Positions 8,474-17,930 of a DNA stretch of 64,000 nt are shown piece by piece. Both the position numbers and the translations under genes were made by a program. The stretch's first letter is position 1. The number at the start of each line of letters is the position of its first letter. This stretch comes from Streptomyces sp. Q6 (GTDB lineage Bacteria; Actinomycetota; Actinomycetes; Streptomycetales; Streptomycetaceae). The notes below the pieces were generated by a model, which worked only from the letters and a program-made list of their open reading frames with translations, was not told where the DNA came from and did not search any database. Where the stretch lies: the NCBI RefSeq assembly GCF_036967205.1, contig NZ_CP146022.1, forward strand, positions 806,001 through 870,000, read 5' to 3'.

Positions 8474-9966
8474 TCCGGCTGGGTCTGGACGTTGAGCTCG
8501 TTCAGGTGGATCTTCTTGGCCGGGTCGGTGCGCCGGTCGCTGAGCTTCAGGACGTCGAAGCCCTTGGCGATGTCGTTCGAGTAGATGTAGCCGTTGTAGT
8601 AGTACGCCGACCAGGAGCCACCCACGGTGAGGGCGTCGGTGGTCAGCGGGCCGCGCTCGAAGTAGCCGATCTCCTTGGGGCTGGTGGAGTCGGTGAAGTC
8701 CCAGACGGAGATACCGCCCTGGTACCAGGCCTGGACCATGATGTCCTTGCCCTTGACCGGGATCAGCGAGCCGTTGTGCGCGACGCAGTTCTCGGTGGCG
8801 GCCTGGTGGCGCGGGATCTTGAAGTAGCTCTTGAAGACGAGCTTGCTCTTGTCGCCCTTGCCGACGATGTCGTAGATGCCGTCGGCGCCACGGTTCGGGC
8901 CGATGGTGGCGTTGCAGGTGGCCGCGCCGCCGCCGCCCAGCTCGTCGGTGAAGACGACCTTGTTCGCCTTCTGGTTGAAGGTCGCCGAGTGCCAGAACGC
9001 GAAGTTCACGTTGTCCTGGACCTGGTCGATGACCTTCGGGTTCTCCGGGTCCGCGATGGAGAACAGGATGCCGTCGCCCATGCACGCTCCGGCCGCCAGG
9101 TTCTTCGAGGGCAGGACCGTGATGTCGTGGCAGCCGGTGGTCTTGGAGACGCCCGGGTTGGTGGGTCCGCCCGGGTTGCCGCCGCCGTCCGGGCCCTCAC
9201 CGGGGAACAGGACGGGGAAGTTGACGACCGCCGCCTTCTGCGGAGCCTTGCGCGGCACCTTGATGACGGAGATGCCGTCGTGCGGGGGCTGGCAGTCGGG
9301 GAACGTCGCGCTCGGCGAGTACGAGGAGACGTACACGTAGACGTTCTTCTTCTGCGGCACCAGGGTGTGCGTGTGCGAGCCGCAGGCGGTCTCGACGGCG
9401 GCGACGTACTTCGGGTTCGCCTTGTCGCTGATGTCGAAGACCTTCATGCCCTCCCAGGACGACTTCTCGGTCGCCGGCTGGGTGGTGGAGGAACAGGAGT
9501 TGTCACTCCGGGAGCTGTCCGTGGACAGGAACAGCAGGTTCCCGGAGACGGAGATGTCGTTCTGGGAGCCGGGGCACAGGACCTGGGCGACGGTCTTCGG
9601 CGCCTTCGGGTCGCTGAGGTCGTAGATGCGGAAGCCGTCGTAGTTCCCGGCGAAGGCGTACTTCCCCTGGAACGCGAGGTCCGTGTTGAGGCCGGGGAGC
9701 ACGTCCTTGGGGATGTTGGTGAGGTGCTCGATGTTGTCCGAGTGGACGATCTCGTCCTTGCCGGGTATCTCACCGGCGGCTATCGCCTCGCGCGCCTCGG
9801 CCTCGGCGCTCCGCGAGACGCTCTTCGGCGCCGTGGACTTGTCGCCCGGGTCGGGCGTCGCCGACACGGGGCCCGCGGCGAGCAGCGCGGCGAGCAGTCC
9901 GGCCGCCGCGGTGGCAACTCCCAGGCGTCTGCGACGCGTTCGGGCGGAGTTCTGCAACAGGGTCAC
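8461..9966 (-). CDS. Secreted LVIVD-repeat beta-propeller protein
   Basis: The 501-residue protein opens with a Sec signal peptide: basic RTRRRR, a hydrophobic core, then a probable cleavage after GPVSA. The mature part holds several LVIVD-type blades with the pattern FRIYDLSDPKAP, MKVFDISDKANP, ISVWDFTDSTSPKEI. It has cysteine pairs and Gly/Pro-rich loops. Such proteins are extracytoplasmic propellers of unknown substrate, probably protein- or metal-binding. It is divergent from the DUF305 lipoprotein gene, and this pairing suggests a shared extracytoplasmic job. Confidence 0.85.
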   Translation of the reverse strand: MTLLQNSARTRRRRLGVATAAAGLLAALLAAGPVSATPDPGDKSTAPKSVSRSAEAEAREAIAAGEIPGKDEIVHSDNIEHLTNIPKDVLPGLNTDLAFQGKYAFAGNYDGFRIYDLSDPKAPKTVAQVLCPGSQNDISVSGNLLFLSTDSSRSDNSCSSTTQPATEKSSWEGMKVFDISDKANPKYVAAVETACGSHTHTLVPQKKNVYVYVSSYSPSATFPDCQPPHDGISVIKVPRKAPQKAAVVNFPVLFPGEGPDGGGNPGGPTNPGVSKTTGCHDITVLPSKNLAAGACMGDGILFSIADPENPKVIDQVQDNVNFAFWHSATFNQKANKVVFTDELGGGGAATCNATIGPNRGADGIYDIVGKGDKSKLVFKSYFKIPRHQAATENCVAHNGSLIPVKGKDIMVQAWYQGGISVWDFTDSTSPKEIGYFERGPLTTDALTVGGSWSAYYYNGYIYSNDIAKGFDVLKLSDRRTDPAKKIHLNELNVQTQPDYFD

Positions 9967-10040
9967 TGTTGTCTCCCTGGTTGACGGTGACGTCGTACAT
10001 ACGTGAACGGTTCACGGATCCCCCGAGTATCGTCTTCCTC

Positions 10041-10709
10041 ATGCACAGATCAATAGATGGCAACGTGATCGTCACGAAAGTTGCTGTTCCCGCGCTGATC
10101 ATGGCGGCGGCGCTGGGGTTGACCGGGTGCGACGCAGGCGGGTCCGACGGCGCCGACTCGCCCGCGTCGAGCGGGCCTTCGGTCATCGCGCCGGGCAAGC
10201 CCGGGGAGGCGGCCGAGACGCTGTCGGCGAAGGACGCGCAGGCGCGGGGCGGCGACGAGGGGCCCAACTCGGCGGACGTCCGGTACGCGCAGATGATGAT
10301 CCAGCATCATGAGCAGGCGCTGGTGATGACCGAACTCGCCCCGGAACAGGCCGAGTCGACGCAGGTGAAGCGGCTCGCCGAGCGTATCTCGGCGGCGCAG
10401 GCGCCGGAGATCGACACCATGCGCGGCTGGCTGAAGAACCACGGCCGCAAGGAGTCCGCGTCGGGGCACTCCGCGCACGAGGCGATGCCGGGCATGGCGA
10501 CCGAGGCGCAGCTCAAGAAGTTGCGGGCCGCCCATGGCAAGGCTTTCGACGCCCTGTTCCTGAAGTTGATGATCACCCATCACCAGGGCGCCGTGACCAT
10601 GGCGACCGAGGTCAAGAGCGACGGGAACGACGTGCAGGTGGAGGAGATGGCCGACGACGTGATCGCCCAGCAGACCACCGAGATCAGCCGGATGCGGGAC
10701 ATGTCCTGA
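10041..10709 (+). CDS. DUF305 lipoprotein
   Basis: An N-terminal lipoprotein signal ends in the lipobox LTGC, so the mature protein is tethered outside the membrane. A low-complexity Gly/Ser/Asp linker follows. Two DUF305 repeats come next, marked by YAQMMIQHHEQALVM and LMITHHQGAVTMATE. Their paired histidines and methionines suggest metal (possibly copper) binding in a ferritin-like helical fold. The start could also be GTG 10065, which leaves a more typical signal length. The gene is transcribed away from the LVIVD gene, and the AT-rich region between them must hold both promoters. Confidence 0.85.
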   Translation: MHRSIDGNVIVTKVAVPALIMAAALGLTGCDAGGSDGADSPASSGPSVIAPGKPGEAAETLSAKDAQARGGDEGPNSADVRYAQMMIQHHEQALVMTELAPEQAESTQVKRLAERISAAQAPEIDTMRGWLKNHGRKESASGHSAHEAMPGMATEAQLKKLRAAHGKAFDALFLKLMITHHQGAVTMATEVKSDGNDVQVEEMADDVIAQQTTEISRMRDMS

Positions 10710-10721
10710 GCATCGCGCGCC

Positions 10722-11333
10722 TCAGCGCCTGTTGTGCCGGGGCGCGAGGAAGCCCGCGTCCCGCGCGCCCGAGATCAGCCGCAGCGACCTGCGCCGGCTG
10801 TGGCCGGTCGCGTACATGACCGCGAGGACGGGGTCACGGCCCTCCTCCTGCGCGGCGCGGTAGGCCTCGGCGGCGACGCGGCGGCCCTCCGTGCCGCGCG
10901 GCCAGGCGGGGCGGGCGCGACGGCCCGCGGGTTCCCCGGCGGCGGTGACGAGGCCACCGCGGGGTCCCAAGTCGGCCTGGAGGAGGCCCTGTTGTTCGGC
11001 GGCGCCCCGGCACGCCTCCTCCAGCGGGCCCTCGATCCACCGGGCGAGGGCGGCGAACTCGTCGGCGGAGAGCGGTGGCTGCACGCGCACGTCCTCGATC
11101 GCGACGCGGCCGTCCGCCACCACGGCGAGCACGTCCGCGTGGGCGCCGTCGCCGAGGGCGAGCCGGACGTGGAACCACGGCGGCGGGCAGTCCTCCCCCG
11201 GTGCGGCGTCCCGGTCGGGCTCCGGTCGGCGCGTGGTCGGGTCGGGCCCGTGGATCTCCCACCGCGGCCCCGCAGAGACGGTGCTTTCCGGTCGAAAATG
11301 ATCAGAAACGTCAAAGAATGAACTCTCCAGCAC
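10722..11333 (-). CDS. DUF6214-like protein of unknown function
   Basis: This protein of up to 203 residues has WFHVRLALGDGAHADVLAVVADGRVAIEDVRVQPPLSADEF in the first half and a basic C-terminal half (SRRRSLRLISGARDAGFL). The second half looks like a helix-turn-helix-type segment. The pattern fits the DUF6214 family, largely confined to streptomycetes. No membrane segment is evident. The start may be internal, since the first 20 residues are not typical. It converges on the DUF305 gene with 12 bp between the stops. Confidence 0.6.
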   Translation of the reverse strand: MLESSFFDVSDHFRPESTVSAGPRWEIHGPDPTTRRPEPDRDAAPGEDCPPPWFHVRLALGDGAHADVLAVVADGRVAIEDVRVQPPLSADEFAALARWIEGPLEEACRGAAEQQGLLQADLGPRGGLVTAAGEPAGRRARPAWPRGTEGRRVAAEAYRAAQEEGRDPVLAVMYATGHSRRRSLRLISGARDAGFLAPRHNRR

Positions 11334-11465
11334 GGACGAACGGTAACCCTGTCATCACATTTGGTTGCTGATGGCGCGCAGACGACCACTCCCCCGCCGC
11401 ACCGCGCGGTGCCATGCTGAGAGCAGCCGGTCACCAGCGCCGCGCGCCAGCGGAAGGAGCCGCCC

Positions 11466-12806
11466 GTGCCGCACATCGCCGTCATCGGTTCGGGGCCGAG
11501 CGGGGTCTACACCGCCCAGAGCCTCGTGCAGCAGGTCCGCGTCCCGGACGTCCGGGTCGACGTGCTCGACCGGCTGCCCTGCCCGTACGGCCTGGTGCGC
11601 TACGGCGTCGCGCCCGACCACGAGAAGATCAAGTCGCTCCAGAACAACCTGCGCGCCGTGCTGGAGGACGAGCGGGTGCGATTCCTGGGTGGTGTCGCGA
11701 TCGGCCCCGATCTGCCGCCGGCGAAGCTCCTCGAGCTCTACCACGCGGTCGTCTACTGCGTGGGCGCGGCGGCCGACCGGCGGCTCGGGGTGCCCGGCGA
11801 GGACCTGCCCGGCAGCTGGTCCGCGACCGACTTCGTGGCCTGGTACAGCGCGCATCCGGACGCCCGCGACGACGGTTTCGTACGCGACGTGCGCACGGCC
11901 GTGACCATCGGCGTCGGGAACGTGGCGGTGGACGTGTCACGGATGCTGGCCCGCGGCGCCGCCGAACTCGCGCCCACCGACATCCCGCAGGCCGCGCTCG
12001 GGACGCTCGCCGCCAGTCAGGTGCGGGACGTGTACATGGTGGGGCGGCGCGGCCCGTCGCAGGCCCGCTTCACCACCAAGGAGCTCCGCGAGCTCGGATC
12101 GCTTCCCGGGGTGCGCGTCGTCGTGGACGAGAGCGAGTTGATGCTGGACCCCGCGTACACCGATCCGTCGGCGCTGCCCCCGGCCGCCCGGCGGAACGTG
12201 GAGGTGATGCGCGCCTGGGCCGCCGAGCCGGAGCGGGACGCGGAGCGCCGGATCCATCTGCGGTTCTTCCTGCGTCCTGTGGAGCTCGTGGAGGGTGCGG
12301 GGCGGGTGGCCGGGGTGCGGTTCGAGCGGACGCGGCCCGACGGGCACGGCGGGGTGATCGGCACGCGGGCGTACCAGGAGATCGGGGCTCAGCTGGTGCT
12401 CCGGTCGGTGGGGTATCGCGGAGTGCCGCTGGAGGGGCTGCCGTTCGACACCGCGACGGGGACGGTGCCGCATGCGGCGGGGCGGGTGCTGCGCTCCGGG
12501 GTCCCGTCGCCCGGCGAGTACGTCGCGGGGTGGATCAAGCGCGGCCCGACCGGCGTCATCGGCACCAACCGGCCCTGCGCCAAGGAGACGGTGACCTCCC
12601 TGCTCGACGACGTCCCGGCGCTCGTACACAAGGAGTTGACGCGGGATCCGCTGGCCGGACTTGTCGCCGCCGGGGTGCGGCCCGTGGCGTGGGACGGGTG
12701 GCGGGCGATCGAGCGGGCCGAGGCGGAACTGGGGCGGTCGCTGGGGCGCGGGTCGGTCAAGATCCCCGACTGGGCGGGGCTGTTGGCCGCGGCGGGCGCG
12801 TCGTAG
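11466..12806 (+). CDS. FprA-like ferredoxin-NADP+ reductase
   Basis: The GTG start follows GGAAGGAG. The 446-residue protein has the FAD motif IAVIGSGPSGVYTA at the N-terminus and PCPYGLVRYGVAPDH, which is diagnostic for adrenodoxin-reductase-type enzymes. It also carries an NADPH-binding VTIGVGNVAVD motif, MVGRRGP, and the GWIKRGPTGVIGTN C-terminal motif. The enzyme moves electrons between NADP(H) and ferredoxins, and in actinomycetes often serves P450s. It could supply electrons to P450s elsewhere, but it is 30 kb from the P450 in this window, which has its own reductase. Confidence 0.9.
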   Translation: MPHIAVIGSGPSGVYTAQSLVQQVRVPDVRVDVLDRLPCPYGLVRYGVAPDHEKIKSLQNNLRAVLEDERVRFLGGVAIGPDLPPAKLLELYHAVVYCVGAAADRRLGVPGEDLPGSWSATDFVAWYSAHPDARDDGFVRDVRTAVTIGVGNVAVDVSRMLARGAAELAPTDIPQAALGTLAASQVRDVYMVGRRGPSQARFTTKELRELGSLPGVRVVVDESELMLDPAYTDPSALPPAARRNVEVMRAWAAEPERDAERRIHLRFFLRPVELVEGAGRVAGVRFERTRPDGHGGVIGTRAYQEIGAQLVLRSVGYRGVPLEGLPFDTATGTVPHAAGRVLRSGVPSPGEYVAGWIKRGPTGVIGTNRPCAKETVTSLLDDVPALVHKELTRDPLAGLVAAGVRPVAWDGWRAIERAEAELGRSLGRGSVKIPDWAGLLAAAGAS

Positions 12807-12928
12807 CCGGTCGGCGACGGCGACACGTCCCGGCAACACACGCGAAATCAACAAACCGTTTAAGCGGATTACGGTCTCGTGCTGCCGCCTCCCTCAGTCC
12901 CCGTGACTTTCCAGGCCTTGGAGCACGT

Positions 12929-14299
12929 ATGACACACCCCGTGGATCAGGTCCCGCCCGCACGCCAGTTGGCCGCGTTCGGGTTGCAGCACGTCCTCGCG
13001 ATGTATGCGGGCGCGGTCGCCGTCCCGCTGATCGTGGGCGGGGCGATGAAGCTGTCGCCCGCCGACCTCGCGTATCTGATCACCGCCGATCTGCTGGTGT
13101 GCGGCATCGCGACGCTCATCCAGTGCGTGGGCGTGTGGCGGTTCGGCATCCGGCTGCCGATCGTGCAGGGCTGTACGTTCGCCGCCGTGTCGCCGATGGT
13201 GCTGATCGGCACGACGGGCGGCGGGCTGCCCGCGATCTACGGGGCGGTGATCGTCGCGGGGCTCGCGATGATGCTGCTCGCGCCGGTCTTCGGACGGCTG
13301 TTGCGGTTCTTCCCGCCGCTGGTGACCGGCACGGTGATCCTCATCATCGGGGTCTCCCTGCTGCCCGTGGCGGGCAACTGGGTCGCGGGCGGCGCGGGCG
13401 CGAAGGACTTCGGTGAGCCGAAGAACATCGGGCTCGCCGCCTTCGTGCTGGTCGTGGTGCTCGCGGTGCAGCGGTTCGCGCCCGCGTTCCTGAGCCGGAT
13501 CGCGGTGCTCGTCGGCATCGTCGTCGGCATGCTCGTCGCGATACCGGCCGGGTTCACGGACTTCGGGGGCGTCGGGGACGCGGACTGGGTGGGGATCAGC
13601 ACGCCGTTCCACTTCGGGGCGCCCGAGTTCCACGGCGCCGCGATCGTGTCGATGCTGGTCGTGGCGCTGGTCTCCATGACCGAGACCACCGGCGACTTCA
13701 TCGCGGTCGGCGAGATCACCGAGCGTCCGGTGACGCCGCGCGCGCTCGGCGACGGACTGCGCGCCGACGGCTTCTCGACACTGCTCGGCGGGGTCTTCAA
13801 CACGTTCCCGTACACGGCGTTCGCGCAGAACGTGGGTCTGGTCGGCATGACGCGGGTCCGCTCCCGCTGGGTCGTCGCGACGGCGGGCGGCATCCTCGTC
13901 CTGCTCGGCCTGCTGCCGAAGCTCGGCGCGGTCGTGGCCGCGATCCCGGCGCCGGTGCTCGGCGGGGCGGGCCTGGTGATGTTCGGAACGGTCGCCGCGA
14001 GCGGTCTGCGCACCCTCGCCAAGGTAGACTTCCAGGGCAACCACAACCTGACGATCGTCGCCGTGTCGGTCGCGCTCGGCGTCCTGCCGGTCGGCGTGCC
14101 GGACATCTACGCGCGGTTCCCCCACTGGTTCCAGACGATCATGGACAGCGGGATCAGCGCGGGCTGCATCACCGCGATCGCGCTGAACCTGCTCTTCAAC
14201 CACCTTCCACAGAAGGAGAGTTCAGCCCCCGAGCCGCTGGACCTGCCGGGCAGCCGCGTCGAGAACGGTGTCGAGCAGGCCGGGGAACAGCGCGTCTAG
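12929..14299 (+). CDS. NCS2 uracil/xanthine-type nucleobase permease
   Basis: The 456-residue protein has 12-14 hydrophobic segments and the NAT/NCS2 signature QNVGLVGMTRVRSRWV near residue 300. An acidic motif (MTETTGDFIAVGE) in the preceding helix holds substrate-contacting residues. These symporters take up xanthine, uric acid or uracil with protons. The last 26 residues, after NHLPQKE, run through the end of the convergent ArsR gene, an unusual 78-bp overlap that may reflect loss of an earlier stop. It lies 4 kb from the nucleobase-catabolism cluster but has no visible shared regulation. Confidence 0.9.
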   Translation: MTHPVDQVPPARQLAAFGLQHVLAMYAGAVAVPLIVGGAMKLSPADLAYLITADLLVCGIATLIQCVGVWRFGIRLPIVQGCTFAAVSPMVLIGTTGGGLPAIYGAVIVAGLAMMLLAPVFGRLLRFFPPLVTGTVILIIGVSLLPVAGNWVAGGAGAKDFGEPKNIGLAAFVLVVVLAVQRFAPAFLSRIAVLVGIVVGMLVAIPAGFTDFGGVGDADWVGISTPFHFGAPEFHGAAIVSMLVVALVSMTETTGDFIAVGEITERPVTPRALGDGLRADGFSTLLGGVFNTFPYTAFAQNVGLVGMTRVRSRWVVATAGGILVLLGLLPKLGAVVAAIPAPVLGGAGLVMFGTVAASGLRTLAKVDFQGNHNLTIVAVSVALGVLPVGVPDIYARFPHWFQTIMDSGISAGCITAIALNLLFNHLPQKESSAPEPLDLPGSRVENGVEQAGEQRV

Positions 14300-14584
14300 G
14301 TCGGCCCTGCGCAGCCCGTTCATCTTCGCCGTCCCGCGATAGACCTGCTCGATCACCCCGCTCTCACGCAGCACCCGGAAGTGGTGCGTGGAGGTGGACT
14401 TGGTGACGGGCAGGTCGATCTGCGAACAGGACAGTTCGGCGGCTCGCGACGCCGCGATCTCGCGTACGACCGCGAGCCGCATCGGGTCGGACAGCGCGTG
14501 CAGCACCGCTTCGAGGCGGATCTCCTCGCGGGCCGGGTGCTCCAGGGCGCGGCTTCCGGCGGTGTGCGGTGCTGCGGTCGACAT
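14222..14584 (-). CDS. ArsR-family winged-helix regulator
   Basis: The 120-residue protein has the ArsR core: LHALSDPMRLAVVREIA, then a recognition region (TKSTSTHHFRVLRESGVIEQV). It lacks the metal-binding CxC pair of ArsR/SmtB, so it probably senses an organic or redox signal. It starts at ATG 14584 after GGGGAG and is divergent from the Old-Yellow-Enzyme gene. Two near-identical inverted repeats lie between them and are its likely operators. Small ArsR repressors of this kind often control the adjacent flavin oxidoreductase. Confidence 0.88.
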   Translation of the reverse strand: MSTAAPHTAGSRALEHPAREEIRLEAVLHALSDPMRLAVVREIAASRAAELSCSQIDLPVTKSTSTHHFRVLRESGVIEQVYRGTAKMNGLRRADLDALFPGLLDTVLDAAARQVQRLGG

Positions 14585-14648
14585 GAGGCTCCCCTTTGTG
14601 TACGGCCACGTGCGGCCCGTGCGGCGTTCCTGCGCCCCGGCTTCATTG

Positions 14649-14698
14649 TACGAGAACTATCGTAGTTTGACAGGTGCCGTACTACGATGCCTATCGTA
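14649..14698. promoter_or_regulatory. Twin operators, probably for the ArsR regulator
   Basis: TACGAGAACTATCGTA (14649-14664) and TACGATGCCTATCGTA (14683-14698) are two copies of TACGA-N6-TCGTA, spaced 34 bp (centre to centre). The second is a perfect 6-4-6 palindrome. They occupy the space between the divergent ArsR and OYE genes, so one protein can repress both promoters. Confidence 0.65.
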
Positions 14699-14762
14699 CG
14701 AAGGAGCGCACCGGCCGATCCGGGCCGTGTGCGACGTCGAACCGTACCGAATGGAGTCCGCC

Positions 14763-15845
14763 GTGAGCGCGCTGTTCGAGCCCTACACCCTCAGGTCGCT
14801 GACCGCTGCGAACCGCGTCTGGATGCCGCCGATGTGCCAGTACAGCGCGGCCCCCGAGGGCCCGCTCACGGGCGCGCCCACGGACTGGCACTTCCAGCAC
14901 TACGGAGCTCGCGCGGCCGGCGGCACCGGCCTGATCATCGTCGAGGCGACGGGTGTCTCGCCCGAGGGGCGCATCTCCCCCTACGACCTCGGCATCTGGA
15001 ACGACGCGCAGGTGGAGGAGTTCCGCCGGATCACGTCGTTCCTGAAGTCGCAGGGCACGGTGCCCGGCATCCAGCTCGGGCACGCGGGCCGCAAGGCCTC
15101 CACCGACCGCCCCTGGAAGGGCGGCGGCCCGGTCGGCGCCGACGCGCACGGCTGGCAGGCGGTCGCGCCCAGCGCGCTCGCGTTCGACGAGCGGCACGCG
15201 GTGCCGACCGAGCTGACCGTGGACGGCATCAAGGAGGTCGTCCAGCAGTTCGCCGACGCCGCCCAGCGCTCGCTGGACGCCGGGTTCGAGGTCGCCGAGA
15301 TCCACGGCGCCCACGGCTACCTGATCGGCCAGTTCCTCTCCCCGCACTCCAACCGGCGCACCGACGAGTACGGCGGCTCCTACGAGAACCGCACCCGGTT
15401 CGCCCTGGAGGTCGTCGACGCGGTGCGCGCCGTGTGGCCCGACGAACTGCCGCTGTTCTTCCGGATCTCCGCGACCGACTGGCTGGCGGACGGGGAGGGC
15501 TGGAGCGCCGACGACACCGTCCGCTTCGCCGGTGAGCTCAAGGCCCACGGAGTGGACCTGATCGACGTGTCGACCGGTGGCAACGCCTCCGGTGTGCGCA
15601 TTCCGGTCGGCCCCGGCTACCAGGTGCCCTTCGCCGCCCGGGTCCGCAACGAGGCCGGGGTCCCGGCCGCCGCCGTCGGCCTGATCACCGAGGTCGACCA
15701 GGCGGAGAAGATCCTCGCCAACGGTGAGGCGGACGCGGTCCTGCTCGGCCGCGAGCTGCTGCGCGACCCGTCCTTCGCCCGGCACGCGGCGCGCGAGCTC
15801 GGCGCGGACGTGCATGTGCCGGAGCAGTACCACCGGTCCGTGTGA
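14763..15845 (+). CDS. NADH:flavin oxidoreductase, Old Yellow Enzyme family (YqjM-like)
   Basis: GTG 14763 is preferred because GGAG lies six bases upstream, though ATG 14751 is in frame. The 360-residue TIM barrel shows the thermophilic-like/YqjM features: the FMN-modulating cysteine in PMCQYS, the substrate-binding pair in EIHGAHGYLIGQFLSPHSN, and DEYGGSYENR. These enzymes use NAD(P)H and FMN to reduce alpha,beta-unsaturated carbonyls and related electrophiles. Divergent control by the ArsR protein suggests induction by such electrophiles or a quinone. Confidence 0.92.
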   Translation: MSALFEPYTLRSLTAANRVWMPPMCQYSAAPEGPLTGAPTDWHFQHYGARAAGGTGLIIVEATGVSPEGRISPYDLGIWNDAQVEEFRRITSFLKSQGTVPGIQLGHAGRKASTDRPWKGGGPVGADAHGWQAVAPSALAFDERHAVPTELTVDGIKEVVQQFADAAQRSLDAGFEVAEIHGAHGYLIGQFLSPHSNRRTDEYGGSYENRTRFALEVVDAVRAVWPDELPLFFRISATDWLADGEGWSADDTVRFAGELKAHGVDLIDVSTGGNASGVRIPVGPGYQVPFAARVRNEAGVPAAAVGLITEVDQAEKILANGEADAVLLGRELLRDPSFARHAARELGADVHVPEQYHRSV

Positions 15846-16204
15846 CCCGGAGGTGACCCGGCGCGGGACCGCCGGCCGTGGCTCCGGCCCGGACGGCGGT
15901 CGCGCCCGTGACGCGCCCGCCGCCATGGTGACGCCGGTGCGCCACGCTTCCCAGATCTATGGAAATCCCAGGTCAGTGGCTCTTCCGATCAACCGTGGAT
16001 TGCTCTTACCATCCTGACCGAGGCGGAGGAGCGGACGTCGTGTCGACACCGGCGCCGTACCCGCCCGGCCCGGGTCCGCCCGACCTGGGGCCGACGAACC
16101 GCGCAGGGACCTGCTGGGGTCGCGTCGCCGACGCAAGCGCCTCCAGCCGCCGTCCTCCCCTGAGCGGAGGGAACTCCCGCGATCCCTCCCGGCGGAGGAC
16201 ACCC

Positions 16205-16276
16205 CGCGCGAGGAGCTGACGAGGGGAGATCCGCTCCTCGCGCGACCGGCGGCCGCCGCCGCGTGCGGCGGCGGCC
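16205..16276. terminator. Two strong hairpins between convergent genes
   Basis: The first hairpin (16205-16244) has perfect 12-bp arms CGCGCGAGGAGC/GCTCCTCGCGCG. The second (16251-16276) has 10-bp GGCCGCCGCC/GGCGGCGGCC arms. They lie in the 517-bp gap between the OYE stop and the PucR-gene stop and probably terminate both transcripts. I see no gene in the rest of that gap. Confidence 0.5.
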
Positions 16277-16362
16277 GTCCCACAGCGCCGCGAGCCCACG
16301 TCCGCGGCGGCCACGGTGACCGTACTCCCGGACCGACCACGTGGCCCCGGCAGGCGCATGCC

Positions 16363-17930
16363 TCACGCCGGGCGGGTGGCGGCGGGTCGTGCGGGGCCGT
16401 CGATACCGAGCGCCAGCAGGAAGTCGACGCGGTCGCGGAGCGTGCCGAGGCCGTGCCCGGTGAGCTGCTCCACGCGCTGGAGCCGGTAGCGCAACGTGTT
16501 GACGTGGACGTGGAGTTGCTCGGCGCAGCGCTGCCACGACCCCGACGCGTCGAGGAACGCGGCGAGGGTGGCCACGAGATCACTGCCGTGCTCGGCGTCG
16601 TACCGCTCGACGACGCCGATGAGCCGGTCCCGGTACAGGCGGCGGACGTCCTCGGGCACGGCGGCGAGCAGGAGTTGGTGCGAGGAGAGTGCGGCGCTGC
16701 CCGCGCTGCGCACCGTGCCGGTGCCGAGCGCGGCGACGCGGTGCGCGTGCCGGGCCTCCTCGATCGAGCGGCGCAGAGCGGCCGCGCCGACGGCGGGGCT
16801 GCCGGTGGCGAGTGCCGCCCGGCCTCCGGCGAGCAGCGGCGCGAGGCGTTCCGCGGCGTCGGCGGCGCCCAGGTCGTCGTCCGGACGCTGTCCCGGTACG
16901 AGCATCAGGTACGCGCCGTCGTCCAGGCCGATCGGCACCGAGCAGCCGGGGACGCGCTCGGCGACGTCCTCCAGGACGAGGGCGGCGAGTCCGGGTCCGT
17001 ACGGGCTGCCGGTCGTGCTCACGTACAGGGCGCGGCGCGCGGTGTCGGGGGTGAGGCCGAGGCTGTCGAGCCGGGCCTGGGCCGGCTCCTCCTTCCCCGC
17101 CGTCAGCAGATCGACGGCCTCGCGCAGGAAGCGGGCCTCGATGCGGCGGCGCTCCTGGACGGCGGCCCGGTCGAGCGCGAGCAGGGCGCACACCTCCCAC
17201 GCGGCGTCGGCGACGCCGGGCGCCCAGTCGCGGAAGTCGCCCGACGCGGCGAGGTATCCGGCGGGCGGGCGGTGCGCGACGGGCGACTGCACGGGGAACA
17301 GGCTGAGCGCGCCGCCGCCGGTGAGCGGGCGTACCGAGGGAAGCCGCCCGCGGCGAGCGCGTCCCGGTGGGCGCGGGTGAGCTGCTGCTCCGTCACGTCG
17401 GGGACGCCGCCCGCGCGCAGCCGCCCGGTCGCCGACAGGACGGCGCACCACACGCCGGTGGCGCGGGCGAACACGTCGACGAGCCCTTCGGGGCCGGCGC
17501 CCGAGGCGACGCTGGCGACCAGACCGCGGTGCAGTCCCGCGGACGGCATGCGCCGGTGGCCGCCGTCGAGCGCGGCGAGCACCGTCTCGGTGAGGGCGGC
17601 GAACGACACCTCGTCGCCGACGGCGAGCAGCGGGAGTCCGTGCCGGGCGCAGGCCTCGGCGAGCGCGTCCGGCAGCACGCCCACCCCGGCCGTGCCCGCG
17701 ACGAGCGCGGCGACGCCCGCGCCGGACAGCGCCGCGACGAACACGTCGGCGTCACGCGGCTCGTGGTACCAGGTGGTGCTGGTCAGGACGAGTTCGCCGC
17801 CGTCGAGATAGCGGCCGGGATCGGGCAGGTCCGTGGTGTAGACGCCGCGGATGGGCGGGGAGCCGGCGGGCGGCGGGACGACGGGTGTCAGCCCGAGCCG
17901 GGACATCGCGAGCAGTTCGGTGAGCTGCAC
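16363..17930 (-). CDS. PucR-family regulator of purine/nucleobase catabolism, frameshifted
   Basis: From GTG 17930 the first frame encodes the purine-catabolism regulator domain (LTELLAMSRLGLTPV ... GELVLTSTTWYHE) to about 17345. The second frame continues with LPSVRPLTGGGALSLF and ends with the PucR-type helix-turn-helix (SWQRCAEQLHVHVNTLRYRLQRVEQLTG). Adding one base to the GGGCGG run near 17346 joins them into a normal protein of about 520 residues. The gene is divergent from the NCS1 permease, deaminase and amidohydrolase genes, which it presumably controls. It is the third one-base loss of this kind in the window, so a sequencing artefact is plausible. Confidence 0.75.

Noticed and set aside
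8506-9984. Long plus-strand open frame opposite the LVIVD gene
   Set aside because: It is a GC-bias shadow rich in Arg, Gly and Val, without motifs or a start context. Many such frames mirror real genes here.
12807-12928. Purine riboswitch upstream of the nucleobase permease
   Set aside because: The 122-bp leader shows only a weak quasi-palindrome (CCGTTTAAGCGG). The conserved purine-riboswitch loops are absent.
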